Below are positions 51,760-60,826 of a stretch of 64,000 bases of DNA, one piece after another. The notes below the pieces were generated by a model that ran no database searches, was not told where the DNA came from, and saw only the letters and a program-made list of their open reading frames with translations. Location: NCBI GenBank assembly GCA_001899315.1, contig MOYA01000001.1, positions 1,133,403 to 1,197,402 of the forward strand. Reading direction: 5' to 3'. This DNA comes from Candidatus Obscuribacter phosphatis (lineage in GTDB: Bacteria; Cyanobacteriota; Vampirovibrionia; Obscuribacterales; Obscuribacteraceae). The translations under genes and the position numbers were made by a program. The stretch's first letter is position 1, and each line of letters begins with the position of its first letter.

Positions 51760-54615
51760 ATGTCAGAGAAGCCCGACTATAAGGTCAATCTTCCCAAAAC
51801 CGCTTTTCCGATGAAGGCTAATAGTGCCGTAAGGGAAGTGGAGATTCAAAAGGGCTGGGACGAGAACGGGGTTTATGAGGCTAATCTCAAAAAGAGAACC
51901 GACGCCCCCAAGTATGTTCTGCATGACGGTCCCCCCTATTTGTCTTCGAGCAAGATTCACATAGGTACGGCTCTCAACAAGATTCTCAAAGATATCATCA
52001 CCAAGTACAAGGCACTAAAGGGCTTCTATTCGCCCTATGTGCCTGGTTATGACAGCCATGGCTTGCCCATCGAAAATGCCGTGCTCAAAGATGTAAAAGG
52101 CGGTCGCGCCGCCCTGACACCGGTTGAGCTGAGACAGCGTTGCCGGGCTTTTGCTCTCAGCAATTTGAAAGGGCAAGAGACTAACTTCAGACGCCTCGGT
52201 GTCTGGGGCAACTGGGAAAAGCCGTATATCACTCTCGATCAGCATTTCGAGGCTAAACAGATAAGAGTCTTTGGTAAGATGGCCGCTAAGGGCTATCTTT
52301 ATAAAGGGCTGAAGCCGGTCTCGTGGTGTCCTACCTGTGAAACCGCCTTGGCTGAAGCAGAAGTTGAGTATGCCGACCATAATTCACACTCAATCTATGT
52401 CAAGTTTTTGGTGGACAAAGAAGGCAGCAAAGAGCATTACGCCAAATTGCCCGCCGCCGTAAAAGATAAAGAAGTGGCCTTTGTCATCTGGACCACTACT
52501 CCCTGGACCCTTCCTTCCAACCTCGGTATAGCACTCAATAAAGACTTCAACTATCAGTTCTTGCAAGTGGAAGGCGAACCAAGCATTCTTGTTATCGCCG
52601 AAAGCTTGAAGCAGGCTTTCTTGGCTGCCATCGGCAAAGCTGAAAGCAAGGTGGAAGTATTAGCCCAGGCTCTAGGTCATGAACTGGAGCTTTTAGAGAC
52701 CAAGCATCCTTTCTTAGATAGACTCTCAAGAGTAATCAACGGCGATCATGTCACCGCCGAAGCCGGTACCGGTTGTGTGCATACCGCACCCGGTCACGGT
52801 CCCGACGACTTTATCATCGGTAAAGTCTACAATTTGGGTGTTGTCTCGCCACTCGATGGTCGCGGCATATTCACCAAAGAGGGCGGCATTTTTGAAGGGC
52901 AGCGTTATGACAAAGCCAACCCCTTGGTGGTCGAGCATCTCAAAGAAAAGCAAGCCTTGCTTGGGCACAGCACTTTCAACCATTCATATCAGCACTGCTG
53001 GCGGTGCAAAAAGCCTCTCATCTTTAGAGCCACCGAACAGTGGTTCGCCTCGGTGGAAGGCTTCCGCAAACGCGCCCTAGAGTGCATCGATACTGTGGAA
53101 TGGCTGCCCAATAGCGGACGCAACCGCATCTTCAACATGGTCGAAAACCGTTCTGACTGGTGCATAAGCCGTCAGAGAGCCTGGGGCGTGCCGATACCGG
53201 TCTTTTATTGCAAAGGCTGCAGCGAACCGCTAATGTCTGATCAAAGCATCGAAAGAGTGGCTGCCGTCTTTGATAAAGAAGGTTCAGACTCTTGGTGGGA
53301 GCGCGAACCCTCGTACTTCTTGCAAGGGCTCTCGTGCAAATGCGGTAGCACCGACTTCATCAGAGAAACCGATATCATGGATGTCTGGTTCGATTCAGGC
53401 GTCACCCATGCGGCAGTGCTCGATGAAAGACCAGAACTGGGTGGTACTCCTTGCGAACTTTATTTGGAAGGTTCCGACCAACACCGCGGCTGGTTCCAAT
53501 CTTCGCTTTTGACAAGCGTAGCGGTCAGCGACCGGGCACCATACAAGACCGTTCTTACCCATGGTTTTGTCGTCGATGAAAGCGGCCGCAAAATGTCTAA
53601 GTCGGTCGGCAATGTGGTCGAGCCCGATGAAGTGATCAAGCAATATGGCGCCGATGTTTTGAGACTCTGGGTGGCTTCGGTCAATTATACCGACGACATT
53701 CCAATCGGCAAAAACATGCTCGTGCAACTGGCCGATGTCTACAGAAGACTGCGCAACACCGCCAGGTTCCTCCTCGGCAACTTGAGTGATTTTGATCCTG
53801 CCGTCGACAAAGTCGATAAGTCTAAACTATCATCTCTCGATCGTTTTGTACTGCACAGGCTCAATGAAGTAGTCGGTGAAGTGACCCGTGATTTCGATCG
53901 CTTCGAGTTCTTCAAGTATTATCAGCTTTTGCAAAACTTCTGCGGTGTAGATCTCTCTGCCTTCTATTTCGACATAGTCAAAGACAGGCTCTATACCTCG
54001 CATCCTAAAGACGAGGCAAGAAGAGCTGTGCAGACTGTGCTTTGTGAAGTGCTGCATACTTTGGTGCGTCTGTTGGCACCGGTCACCCCGCACCTGGCTG
54101 AAGATATCTGGCAACATTTAAGTGAGCCAATCAAGCAATCTTTCGGCAATCAAAGCTCGGTACTGCTTACTGATTATCCGGTTGTAGACGCCTCGTTGGA
54201 GGACAAAGAAGCCGCCGCCTATTGGTCTGACCTGATGGCTGTGCGCTTGACCGTCAACAAAGCCCTCGAACAGGCAAGAGCGGCCCGTGCCATCGGCAGT
54301 TCGCTTGAAGCCACTGTGGTGATGTCATTTGAAGACAAAGAAAAAGCAGCCAAGATCAAGAAAGTGGAAAAAGATCTAGCCACTGTTTTCATCACATCTG
54401 GTGCCCAGGTCTCAGACAATGGTCTGCCTAAAGATGGTGCTGAAGTTATTTCAACTGTAAGCGAAGACGGCTTGACCGTTGCCGCTTACAAAGCATCGGG
54501 CGACAAATGCGCCCGCTGTTGGAAATATACCGGCGATGTCGGCTCCAAGACCGGCGGCGACAATCAGTTCGGCGACCTCTGCGGCTTCTGTGCCGATGTA
54601 GTTGCAAGACTATAA
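51760..54615 (+). CDS. ileS: Isoleucyl-tRNA synthetase
   Basis: 951 residues, bacterial type. SSSKIHIGTALNKI (HIGH-equivalent HIGT, about 67-70) and GRKMSKSVGN (KMSKS, about 611) are the class I signatures. The CP1 editing region (WTTTPWTLPSNLGIAL; GTGCVHTAPGHGPDD), tRNA-binding helices and a C-terminal zinc finger (CARCWKYTGDVG...CGFCADVV) are all present. A GGAG six to seven bases before the ATG lies downstream of the attenuator terminator. No T-box is seen. Its stop codon is in the tandem repeat that continues to about 54735. Confidence 0.97.
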   Translation: MSEKPDYKVNLPKTAFPMKANSAVREVEIQKGWDENGVYEANLKKRTDAPKYVLHDGPPYLSSSKIHIGTALNKILKDIITKYKALKGFYSPYVPGYDSHGLPIENAVLKDVKGGRAALTPVELRQRCRAFALSNLKGQETNFRRLGVWGNWEKPYITLDQHFEAKQIRVFGKMAAKGYLYKGLKPVSWCPTCETALAEAEVEYADHNSHSIYVKFLVDKEGSKEHYAKLPAAVKDKEVAFVIWTTTPWTLPSNLGIALNKDFNYQFLQVEGEPSILVIAESLKQAFLAAIGKAESKVEVLAQALGHELELLETKHPFLDRLSRVINGDHVTAEAGTGCVHTAPGHGPDDFIIGKVYNLGVVSPLDGRGIFTKEGGIFEGQRYDKANPLVVEHLKEKQALLGHSTFNHSYQHCWRCKKPLIFRATEQWFASVEGFRKRALECIDTVEWLPNSGRNRIFNMVENRSDWCISRQRAWGVPIPVFYCKGCSEPLMSDQSIERVAAVFDKEGSDSWWEREPSYFLQGLSCKCGSTDFIRETDIMDVWFDSGVTHAAVLDERPELGGTPCELYLEGSDQHRGWFQSSLLTSVAVSDRAPYKTVLTHGFVVDESGRKMSKSVGNVVEPDEVIKQYGADVLRLWVASVNYTDDIPIGKNMLVQLADVYRRLRNTARFLLGNLSDFDPAVDKVDKSKLSSLDRFVLHRLNEVVGEVTRDFDRFEFFKYYQLLQNFCGVDLSAFYFDIVKDRLYTSHPKDEARRAVQTVLCEVLHTLVRLLAPVTPHLAEDIWQHLSEPIKQSFGNQSSVLLTDYPVVDASLEDKEAAAYWSDLMAVRLTVNKALEQARAARAIGSSLEATVVMSFEDKEKAAKIKKVEKDLATVFITSGAQVSDNGLPKDGAEVISTVSEDGLTVAAYKASGDKCARCWKYTGDVGSKTGGDNQFGDLCGFCADVVARL

Positions 54616-54735
54616 AAGTGCAAGACTATAAATGATCTAGTCTATAAATAGGCAAGACCATAAAGATCTAGGCTGCCAATCTAGCCAATAAAGTAAACCC
54701 TAGACTACAAAATCTCTAGGACTATTTTAGAACAG
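54604..54735. repeat. Degenerate repeat tract starting at the ileS stop
   Basis: GCAAGACTATAAA at 54604 (containing the ileS TAA) recurs at 54620 and, with one change, at 54652; between and after them are CTAG-containing variants (GATCTAG, CCCTAG, TCTCTAG) as in the 50578-50707 tract. The potC-type gene stop lies just beyond, with further in-frame TAG codons on the minus strand. Confidence 0.8.
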
Positions 54736-54742
54736 GCTCAAA

Positions 54743-55528
54743 CTAGCCTTGCTTCGCTGCGCCCTTGATTCGACTTAGCTCGGCGCTGCCTGCAATCAAA
54801 ACAGTGACCAAAAGCATAAGAGTGGAAAGGGCGTTGATTTCGGGGCTGACGCCGAACTTGACCATACTATAAATGCGCAGGGGTAAAGTGGTGGCACCGA
54901 CACCGGCAGTAAACTGGGTGATGACGAAGTCGTCTAGGGAAAGCACAAAAGCTAGTAAGGCACCAGAGATGATACCAGGGGCAATCAGTGGCAGGGTCAC
55001 CTTGAAGAAGGCTTGTAAGGGCGTCAAACCCAGGTCCATTGCTGCTTCCACCAGGCTGGGGTTCATGCCCTGCAAACGAGCCATGACTGTCATGGTTACA
55101 TAGCTGAGGCAGAAAACCACATGGGCGGCGATGACTGTGCCTAAGCCCAGTGATATACCAAGGCTGATAAAAAGCAAGAGCGCCGAAACCGCCATAGCTA
55201 TTTCGGGCACCAGTACAGGCAAAATCAGTAAGGCATTGAGGGCGACTTTGACGCCGCTGTTTTTGAGCTTGCTCAAGCCCATGGCGGCAGCCACACCCAA
55301 GACAGTTGAAATAAAGACCGACGCGACTGCCACAAGCAGACTATTCTTAAGTGCCAGCAAAACATTTTCGTCTTGAAAGAGCGAGGCGTACCATTTGAAG
55401 GTGAAACCGGTCCAAGATACACCTAGTTTGCTTTCATCAAAGCTAAAGACAACCAGTACCAGTATTGGTGCATACAAAAATGCATAGACCAAGATACTAA
55501 ACAGACTGAGCAGCTTGCTTTTGGGCAT
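54743..55528 (-). CDS. potC: Spermidine/putrescine-type ABC transporter permease (PotC-like)
   Basis: 261 residues with six likely membrane helices. LGLTPLQAFFKVTLPLIAPGI is the cytoplasmic EAA loop that contacts the ATPase. The N-terminal FSFDESKLGVSWTGFTFKWY and LDDFVITQFTAGVGATTLPLRIYS blocks are the signature of PotC/YdcV-type permeases. The stop/start overlap with the YgfZ-TPR gene is one base (shared 55528), so it is translationally coupled to it. The usual potA, potB and potD partners are not adjacent, so the rest of the transporter must be encoded outside this neighbourhood. Confidence 0.88.
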   Translation of the reverse strand: MPKSKLLSLFSILVYAFLYAPILVLVVFSFDESKLGVSWTGFTFKWYASLFQDENVLLALKNSLLVAVASVFISTVLGVAAAMGLSKLKNSGVKVALNALLILPVLVPEIAMAVSALLLFISLGISLGLGTVIAAHVVFCLSYVTMTVMARLQGMNPSLVEAAMDLGLTPLQAFFKVTLPLIAPGIISGALLAFVLSLDDFVITQFTAGVGATTLPLRIYSMVKFGVSPEINALSTLMLLVTVLIAGSAELSRIKGAAKQG

Positions 55529-57246
55529 TAGACCGGGCTTTTTGCCTCCAAAGCCGAGAGTTTTTCTTTCATGCGTTTAAGCGGTTGCATGTCGCCTTTC
55601 TGGGCCGCCACTTCGATACCCTTTTGATAAGCAGAAACTGCCTCTTTTATCTTGCCTTGCCCGGCCAAAGCCGCCGCCAAATCTTCATAGCACTGGGTAT
55701 GATTGGGTTTGATGGCGATTGCCTTTTGCAAATATTCCTCTGCCTTGTCATATTCGCCCAAAATGTTATAGCAATTACCCAGACCCTGATTGGCAAAGAG
55801 GTCTTCGGCGTCTATTTCAAGCACTTGCAAAAACATCTTGATGCGCTCTTGCGATTCTTTGATGAGCGCTTCTTTGTCTTCTTTTTCTTTCTTTTCTTGC
55901 ATGGCTAGTTTTGCCGCCTCGCGCATGCGTATGCTCATAGATATGGCTTTTTCTTCTTCCGCCTTTTCTTTGTCGCCCTTTTCTAAATAAAAGACTGAAA
56001 GATTGGCATGGGCCATAATCGAATCAGGATTGAGCGCCACAAGCTTTTCCATGACTGAAATGGCTTTATCTATATAGCCTTCGGCATTTTCATGTTTAGA
56101 CAAAATGACACCGAGGGCTTCAAAGGCGTCTTCATAGGCCGGGTTTAGATAGAGTGCTTCTTCCAGCCTTTCAATAGCCTGTTCGGTGTCGTTTTGGCGG
56201 GTAAACAAATCTAGGGCTTGGTCGAACAAAACTTTAGCCAGGTCGGCATCACTTTTGTTCTCGATAAAGGGCAAAGTGGTGACTTCGCCCGTCACCGGTC
56301 CGCTCTCTGTGCTGATTTCAAGCTTGCGACCGGGCACCCGCAGGTCGCGCTTCAAAAAAGCCAAGGCTAGATGTTTTTGCAGTCGTGGGCTATAGGCTTG
56401 GCTGGCTATGGTGCCAGCTATTTCTCTGTTTGCTGAATCTTTGTTTGCTGAATCTTGGCCGGGGGCTAATCTTATTTCAGACATCGGCGCTAAGTCTATC
56501 GCTCTATCTAAAACTAGACCCATTAGTTGTCTCGTGGGCGAGCCCTGGGCTTTCACCCTAGCCAATACTTCCTGCCCTTGAAAGCAACCTTTGGTATATG
56601 ATACCGCCGGTGATGCTAAGGACAGCTCCACCAATAGAGTGTCTTTATAGTCGACTGCCAAAAGGGCATAGCCCGACTCCACCCTTCTTGCGGCAATTTC
56701 TGCGGCATCAAGCTCGGGCAGGGCTAAAGCGGGGGACTGTCCACCTTCTTTTGAAAAGAAAAGAAAGCAGTCTGTGCTTTGCATCGGCAGCCTTAAGATA
56801 TAACCGGCATTTGTTTCAATCAAATCTTGCAGTGAAAGCTCTTGCTTGTTGTTTGTGCCCAGGCTTTTAACCAAGCTGCGCACTTTCAGAGCGGCTGTCT
56901 CGCCGCTCAAAAGAGTACAGGCGGCAAAGTCTTCTTCTACTATTTCTACTTTGTCGGCAAAAATAAAGCGGTCAAGATGACTCTTCAGCGCGTCTATTTG
57001 TATTTTTGGCGCCGCCAGCAAATAATGCTCTTGGCTTAGGCAATATAAATGAAAGTAAGCAATGATTAGGGCTTTGCGGTCAAGCAGGCTGGATGGTTGA
57101 CCTTGCTTGCTTGCCAGTGCGTTTACATCTGAAGTGCACTGCGATTGCAGAAATCTTTTGGCGTCTGGTCCCTTTAGAGACAAAAGACCAAAGTCGAAAT
57201 CGCTTTTGATGCCGTCAGGAAAGGCGCATTTTGATTGTTCTTGCAT
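55528..57246 (-). CDS. YgfZ/GcvT-family folate-binding protein fused to TPR domain
   Basis: About 572 residues from the ATG at 57246; a TTG 17 codons upstream is possible. The first 325 residues are YgfZ-like: LLSLKGPDAKRFLQSQCTSDV, and the diagnostic KGCFQGQEVLARVKAQG at about 215-230 (KGC[FY]xGQE motif). YgfZ helps keep [4Fe-4S] enzymes active, together with IscA-type carriers. From about 330 there are TPRs (AIERLEEALYLNPAYEDAFEAL; AHANLSVFYLEKGDKEKAEE; QGLGNCYNILGEYDKAEEYL; CYEDLAAALAGQGKIKEAVSAY) separated by a charged helix. Fusion of YgfZ to TPRs is unusual. The IscA-like gene lies upstream on the same strand and potC is coupled downstream. Confidence 0.87.
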   Translation of the reverse strand: MQEQSKCAFPDGIKSDFDFGLLSLKGPDAKRFLQSQCTSDVNALASKQGQPSSLLDRKALIIAYFHLYCLSQEHYLLAAPKIQIDALKSHLDRFIFADKVEIVEEDFAACTLLSGETAALKVRSLVKSLGTNNKQELSLQDLIETNAGYILRLPMQSTDCFLFFSKEGGQSPALALPELDAAEIAARRVESGYALLAVDYKDTLLVELSLASPAVSYTKGCFQGQEVLARVKAQGSPTRQLMGLVLDRAIDLAPMSEIRLAPGQDSANKDSANREIAGTIASQAYSPRLQKHLALAFLKRDLRVPGRKLEISTESGPVTGEVTTLPFIENKSDADLAKVLFDQALDLFTRQNDTEQAIERLEEALYLNPAYEDAFEALGVILSKHENAEGYIDKAISVMEKLVALNPDSIMAHANLSVFYLEKGDKEKAEEEKAISMSIRMREAAKLAMQEKKEKEDKEALIKESQERIKMFLQVLEIDAEDLFANQGLGNCYNILGEYDKAEEYLQKAIAIKPNHTQCYEDLAAALAGQGKIKEAVSAYQKGIEVAAQKGDMQPLKRMKEKLSALEAKSPV

Positions 57247-57433
57247 CTTGTTTGTTTGATTGTTTGAATTTATTGAGTCTGTTGGATGGATTGGCAAAGT
57301 AACTGCATAAATTGAGACTATTCTTGAGCCTGGCTGTGAGATTCACGAGGGCGGCTTGAGAAAAGTATGGACATAACAAAGAACGAGCCGAACTCAACAT
57401 TCGACCCGTTCAAATTTTAACCGAAATATCTAA

Positions 57434-57778
57434 TTAGACCGAGAATGAGTTTCCGCATCCGCAGCTACCCTTGGCTTGGGGGTTCTTGATGACAAAACCC
57501 TGACCATTGAGCCCGCCTTGAAAATCGAGGTGGGTTCCTTTCAGATAGATGGCGCTTTTGGGATCGATGAAAACTTTGACGCCGAAGGCTTCTAGAACAT
57601 GGTCTTTCTCTTGGGCATTGTCAAAACGCAGTCCGTAAGACATACCAGAACAGCCGCCGCCACGGATTTCCATGCGAAGACCTGTTTTATCAGGCTCATC
57701 AGCGAGGAGTCTTTTGATTTCTTGAGCGGCAGCTTCGGTCAAATTGATAACTTGCGGCTCAGTAGTTGTTTCCGACAT
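57434..57778 (-). CDS. IscA/ErpA-type iron-sulfur cluster carrier
   Basis: 114 residues, A-type carrier family. The three cluster-binding cysteines are C43 in GGGCSGMSYGL and C106 and C108 in GSCGCGNSF. It receives clusters from the Isc/Suf machinery and passes them to client enzymes. GGGAGG is upstream of the ATG. It is followed on the strand by the YgfZ-TPR gene about 190 bases on, a fitting partner. It cannot be assigned to IscA, ErpA or SufA by sequence alone. Confidence 0.93.
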   Translation of the reverse strand: MSETTTEPQVINLTEAAAQEIKRLLADEPDKTGLRMEIRGGGCSGMSYGLRFDNAQEKDHVLEAFGVKVFIDPKSAIYLKGTHLDFQGGLNGQGFVIKNPQAKGSCGCGNSFSV

Positions 57779-57965
57779 GTAACCTCCCGGTCATATCCGT
57801 AACTAAGTGCTTCTAGAGTAAATTTAGCACAAGGCGAGTATATACTCTACGCCGCCCGGCAATTGTAAATAATCGCTCAAGTTTGCCCCCCGCTGCCCCC
57901 CAATCGAGCTTGTCAAGGATAAGCTGGAAGAAGGTGTGGTTAGGTAGCAACAGGTATCTTTTCTT

Positions 57966-58460
57966 ATGGCGAAACCTTCTTATCTGGAGGCCTGCGAGAC
58001 TGCGTTCAGGCACGTTATTTCGAGACTTGGGCAATTAAGACCGAGTCAACTAATTTCAAGTCGACTAATTCCAAGTCAATTAAGACTGAGACAAGTTAAG
58101 GACGAACGAGAGCTTCACCCGGTCGTCGAATCAAGTTTAAAAGAAAGCAGTAAAGCAGTTTCGCAGTCTTTACCAGTGATATCGCCTGAGAAAGTCGCCG
58201 ATAAGTTGAGAAATATAGGAACCGCCTCGCATGCCGGTGACTTGAATAAGTTGAGAGCGGTGGCGAGGGCCAATTGCCCTATGGGCAGCGACAGTTGGTT
58301 TGAAAAAGAGGCGGTTGGTCTCGATGCTTGTGCGCAGCAAAGCGCGCAAGAAAGCATGAAAAGGCAGCGCAGCAGCACCAGACTGACGGCAGCCAGGCTG
58401 ACCAATACCCGGCTGCAAGCTTTGACAGCAATGATGAACGAAAAAAGCGAGCAGCACTAA
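57966..58460 (+). CDS. Basic protein of unknown function (probable)
   Basis: 164 residues, no membrane segment. Codon use looks like neighbours and no opposing frame is better, but no ribosome site is strong. The early part (PSQLISSRLIPSQLRLRQ) comes from short DNA repeats of AAGTCRACTAATTYC type. A middle domain (VADKLRNIGTASHAGDLNKLRAVARANCPMG) could be helical, and the tail is rich in Arg/Thr/Gln. Its last four bases overlap the convergent Nudix gene. It may be a real gene grown from a repeat tract. Confidence 0.5.
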   Translation: MAKPSYLEACETAFRHVISRLGQLRPSQLISSRLIPSQLRLRQVKDERELHPVVESSLKESSKAVSQSLPVISPEKVADKLRNIGTASHAGDLNKLRAVARANCPMGSDSWFEKEAVGLDACAQQSAQESMKRQRSSTRLTAARLTNTRLQALTAMMNEKSEQH

Positions 58461-59101
58461 ACGCGGCTATTTTCTTTGATTTTGCTGGCAACCCGAGCCA
58501 GCCTGACGCCGTACTCTTTTGATATCAGTGTGTCGAGGCCGACCCATCTAAAATGGCTCACCTCGTCTTGTTGCAAGTTAAGCTCGGCCCTGTCGTTCAA
58601 CAGTCTATAGACAAACTGAAAATCATGGTGCAAATGGCGCCCTTCGCCCTTTGCCGGGTTTTCTGGAATAACATGCGAGTCAATGTCTATAGGTTGAATG
58701 TCTTGATGAAAAACGAAGGCGGCAAGCTCTTCTGCGCAAGCCGATTGCAATGCCGCCGCCGGATAACCCTTGACCAAAGAACAATTTTGCCCCGCTATTC
58801 CGGTCTCTTCGCTAAGCTCTCTGACTGAGGCTTTGAGCGGCGCTTCCTGCCAGTCTATATGACCGCCCGGTTGCAGCCAGCGGTTAAGACTGTTGTGCTT
58901 GATGAGCAGTACCCTATTTTGACTATCTAAGACTAGGGCGCTTGCAGTCAGATGCCCCACCATATTTTTACGGCTGGTCAGCTCGGCGTCGCCTTCATCT
59001 ACTTGGCGCAGCAAGACCTCTAGACGCTGCCGCTCTTCCTTATCGGCATAGTGCTCTAAGTAAGTATTGATAAGGCGGCTGATATCGTCTAAGTAAGCCA
59101 T
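58457..59101 (-). CDS. Nudix hydrolase
   Basis: 214 residues. The Nudix box is complete at 80-102: G80, E86, R94 E95 L96, E98 E99 and G101 (GX5EX7REUXEEXGU). These Mg-dependent enzymes hydrolyse nucleoside diphosphates linked to another group. An N-terminal 45-residue helical extension (DDISRLINTYLEHYADKEER) and a C-terminal EVSHFRWVGLDTLI segment are seen in the Nudix group that ends with NUDIX-like dCTP/NTP pyrophosphohydrolases, but the substrate is open. The next gene upstream ends 13 bases before its start, so the two form an operon. Confidence 0.92.
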   Translation of the reverse strand: MAYLDDISRLINTYLEHYADKEERQRLEVLLRQVDEGDAELTSRKNMVGHLTASALVLDSQNRVLLIKHNSLNRWLQPGGHIDWQEAPLKASVRELSEETGIAGQNCSLVKGYPAAALQSACAEELAAFVFHQDIQPIDIDSHVIPENPAKGEGRHLHHDFQFVYRLLNDRAELNLQQDEVSHFRWVGLDTLISKEYGVRLARVASKIKENSRV

Positions 59102-59113
59102 TTTAGTGAGCCA

Positions 59114-59668
59114 TCAAAAGTCAAAGAGAATCTGCGCCAGTTCACCAAGCTCATGAAAGCTGGCTTTGACTTTGTCGTAAGAGATGCTGTCAAATGAATT
59201 GGGAATGACCAGGACAAGCCCTTTGCCGCCCTGAATATGCAATTCACGAAAACCGCAATAGCGGCTCAGCGTTCTTATTTTTTCAGCCACACCCGGATAA
59301 TTGATAAAGCGCTGGCAAATCGCTTCGTTATTGCTTGTCGCGATAAATTCGTTGTCGAAGATTTTGGAACCGGTGGGTGCCTCTCTGGCGTCCAGCAAGA
59401 GCAGTTTGCCGATTATGCCTGAAAGACCTTTAGCCACTCTGGGCGTAACTGTGATGGAAAAGAGAGCTTCTTTTTGACCATCACCCAGTACATCGGTTTC
59501 GATATAGAGAGTGGTGCTAAAGGGAAAACCAGGTTTGATAGCCTCAATTGTGGCTCTGAAACCAGAGATAGAACCTTTGATTGATACCTCTACCCGTTCA
59601 GAATCGTCGACAACTTTGCCATCTACGATTTGGGCAAAGTTTTTTTTCTTATCGTCGATGCTTATCAT
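59114..59668 (-). CDS. Protein of unknown function
   Basis: 184 residues, no signal peptide or membrane helix. Alternating beta strands (RVEVSIKGSISGFRATIEAI, TTLYIETDVLGDGQKEALFSITVTPRV, GFRELHIQGGKGLVLVIPNSF) suggest a compact beta or alpha/beta domain. No family recognised. The start codon at 59668 is next to the repeat tract 59669-59729, which separates it from the TPR gene upstream. The Nudix gene follows by 13 bases. Confidence 0.65.
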   Translation of the reverse strand: MISIDDKKKNFAQIVDGKVVDDSERVEVSIKGSISGFRATIEAIKPGFPFSTTLYIETDVLGDGQKEALFSITVTPRVAKGLSGIIGKLLLLDAREAPTGSKIFDNEFIATSNNEAICQRFINYPGVAEKIRTLSRYCGFRELHIQGGKGLVLVIPNSFDSISYDKVKASFHELGELAQILFDF

Positions 59669-59729
59669 TTTTATGGCTATCGCTATTTATGGCTATCGCT
59701 AATTATGACTATCTCTATTTATGTCTATT
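59669..59729. repeat. 16-bp tandem tract spanning a stop codon
   Basis: On the minus strand: a partial AATAGACATA holding the TAG stop of the TPR gene, then AATAGAGATAGTCATA, ATTAGCGATAGCCATA and AATAGCGATAGCCATA. In the gene's own frame the stops read TAG, TAA, TAG, TAG, TAA over 20 codons. The tract ends at the start codon of the next gene. Confidence 0.9.
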
Positions 59730-60711
59730 GATCAGGCTCGATATTGGGATTATAGAGCTTCATCACCGTGCTTTTGGCAGCATCTTTGTCTTTCGAATCT
59801 TTGGCGTCTTTCAAATCTTTCGCGTCTTTACCCGACTCTTTCGGTGCTGCCGCCTTGCTCTTCAACTTAAGCAAGCCCTTCAGCCCTTTCTTCTCTTCGC
59901 CTTTATGCTGCCCTTGACCGCTATGGTGCGCATCAGCAGTTTTGTGCTCTTCATGGTCGAGCTTGAGCGCCGGTGCATCTTCATTCAGCCCTAATTCTTT
60001 GTACTCTTTTTCAAACTTATCGTTGAGACTAGCCAGCTGTTTGCGGGCATCGCGGGCTGTTTCAGACTCGGGCTCGAGTGAAACGGCTCGGCTCAATAAA
60101 TAATGGGCTTGAGGTTCTTTGCTGTCTTTGAGCATCAAAAGCCCCAAATGATAATAAGCCTGCGAAAGATCAGGCTCCAATTGCAGCGATTTGACATAGG
60201 CTTGCTTGGCTTCATCAAACCTATCCAAACTTTCCAGGGCCTTGCCCATGTTCATATAGGCCGAGCCAAATTTGGGGTCGACTTTGATTGCCGCCTGCCA
60301 TTTTTCAATGGCTTCTTCTTTCTTGCCTCTAAAAAACAGTACCGAGGCCATGCCGTTTAAGGTTGAAGGGCGGTCCGACTTAAGAGCATAAGCTTTGTTA
60401 AGCGCCTCTTGGGCTTTGGCATAGTTTTTCTGTCTGATATAGGTGAGACCGAGGTTGCAATATGCCTGTTCCAGTCTGTCGTCAAGTGCGATCGCCTGCT
60501 TATAGGCTTCCACCGCTTTATTGAAATAACCGTGTCGGTAAAGCTCGCGCCCCTGGTTATATTTAGCCACTGCTTCTTTGTTATAGCCCTTGCCCGAGCT
60601 CTTCTGCCCTTCGCTCTTGGCAGAACCGCTGCTTTCGCCCTCTGCATAAGCCTTTGAAAAGGTCAGGCAGAGCGTAAGCGCTAGTAGTAAGTTGAGTGTT
60701 CTAAATGGCAT
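59725..60711 (-). CDS. Exported TPR protein with basic/acidic tail
   Basis: 328 residues. Signal peptide MPFRTLNLLLALTLCLTFSKAYA, then about six TPRs (KYNQGRELYRHGYFNKAVEAY, AYCNLGLTYIRQKNYAKAQEAL, AYMNMGKALESLDRFDEAKQAY and others) to about residue 215. The tail is strongly charged, with Asp-Lys repeats (DAKDLKDAKDSKDKDA), and probably disordered. It is divergent from the gene at 60827 and followed by the 184-residue gene. Confidence 0.85.
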   Translation of the reverse strand: MPFRTLNLLLALTLCLTFSKAYAEGESSGSAKSEGQKSSGKGYNKEAVAKYNQGRELYRHGYFNKAVEAYKQAIALDDRLEQAYCNLGLTYIRQKNYAKAQEALNKAYALKSDRPSTLNGMASVLFFRGKKEEAIEKWQAAIKVDPKFGSAYMNMGKALESLDRFDEAKQAYVKSLQLEPDLSQAYYHLGLLMLKDSKEPQAHYLLSRAVSLEPESETARDARKQLASLNDKFEKEYKELGLNEDAPALKLDHEEHKTADAHHSGQGQHKGEEKKGLKGLLKLKSKAAAPKESGKDAKDLKDAKDSKDKDAAKSTVMKLYNPNIEPDQ

Positions 60712-60826
60712 AGTTTCGAGGTGCTAACCGACAAACGTCTATTATAGTACGTGTTTTCCTCATTGCCGACCTTAGGGCATGGGCTTATGCTTTGCTGTAA
60801 TCTCCCCCGAGCTTACAATTTTTCTC

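Noticed and set aside
57813-58034. Minus-strand 73-codon frame after the IscA-type gene
   Set aside because: No homology, overlaps the start of the plus-strand frame, codon use poor.
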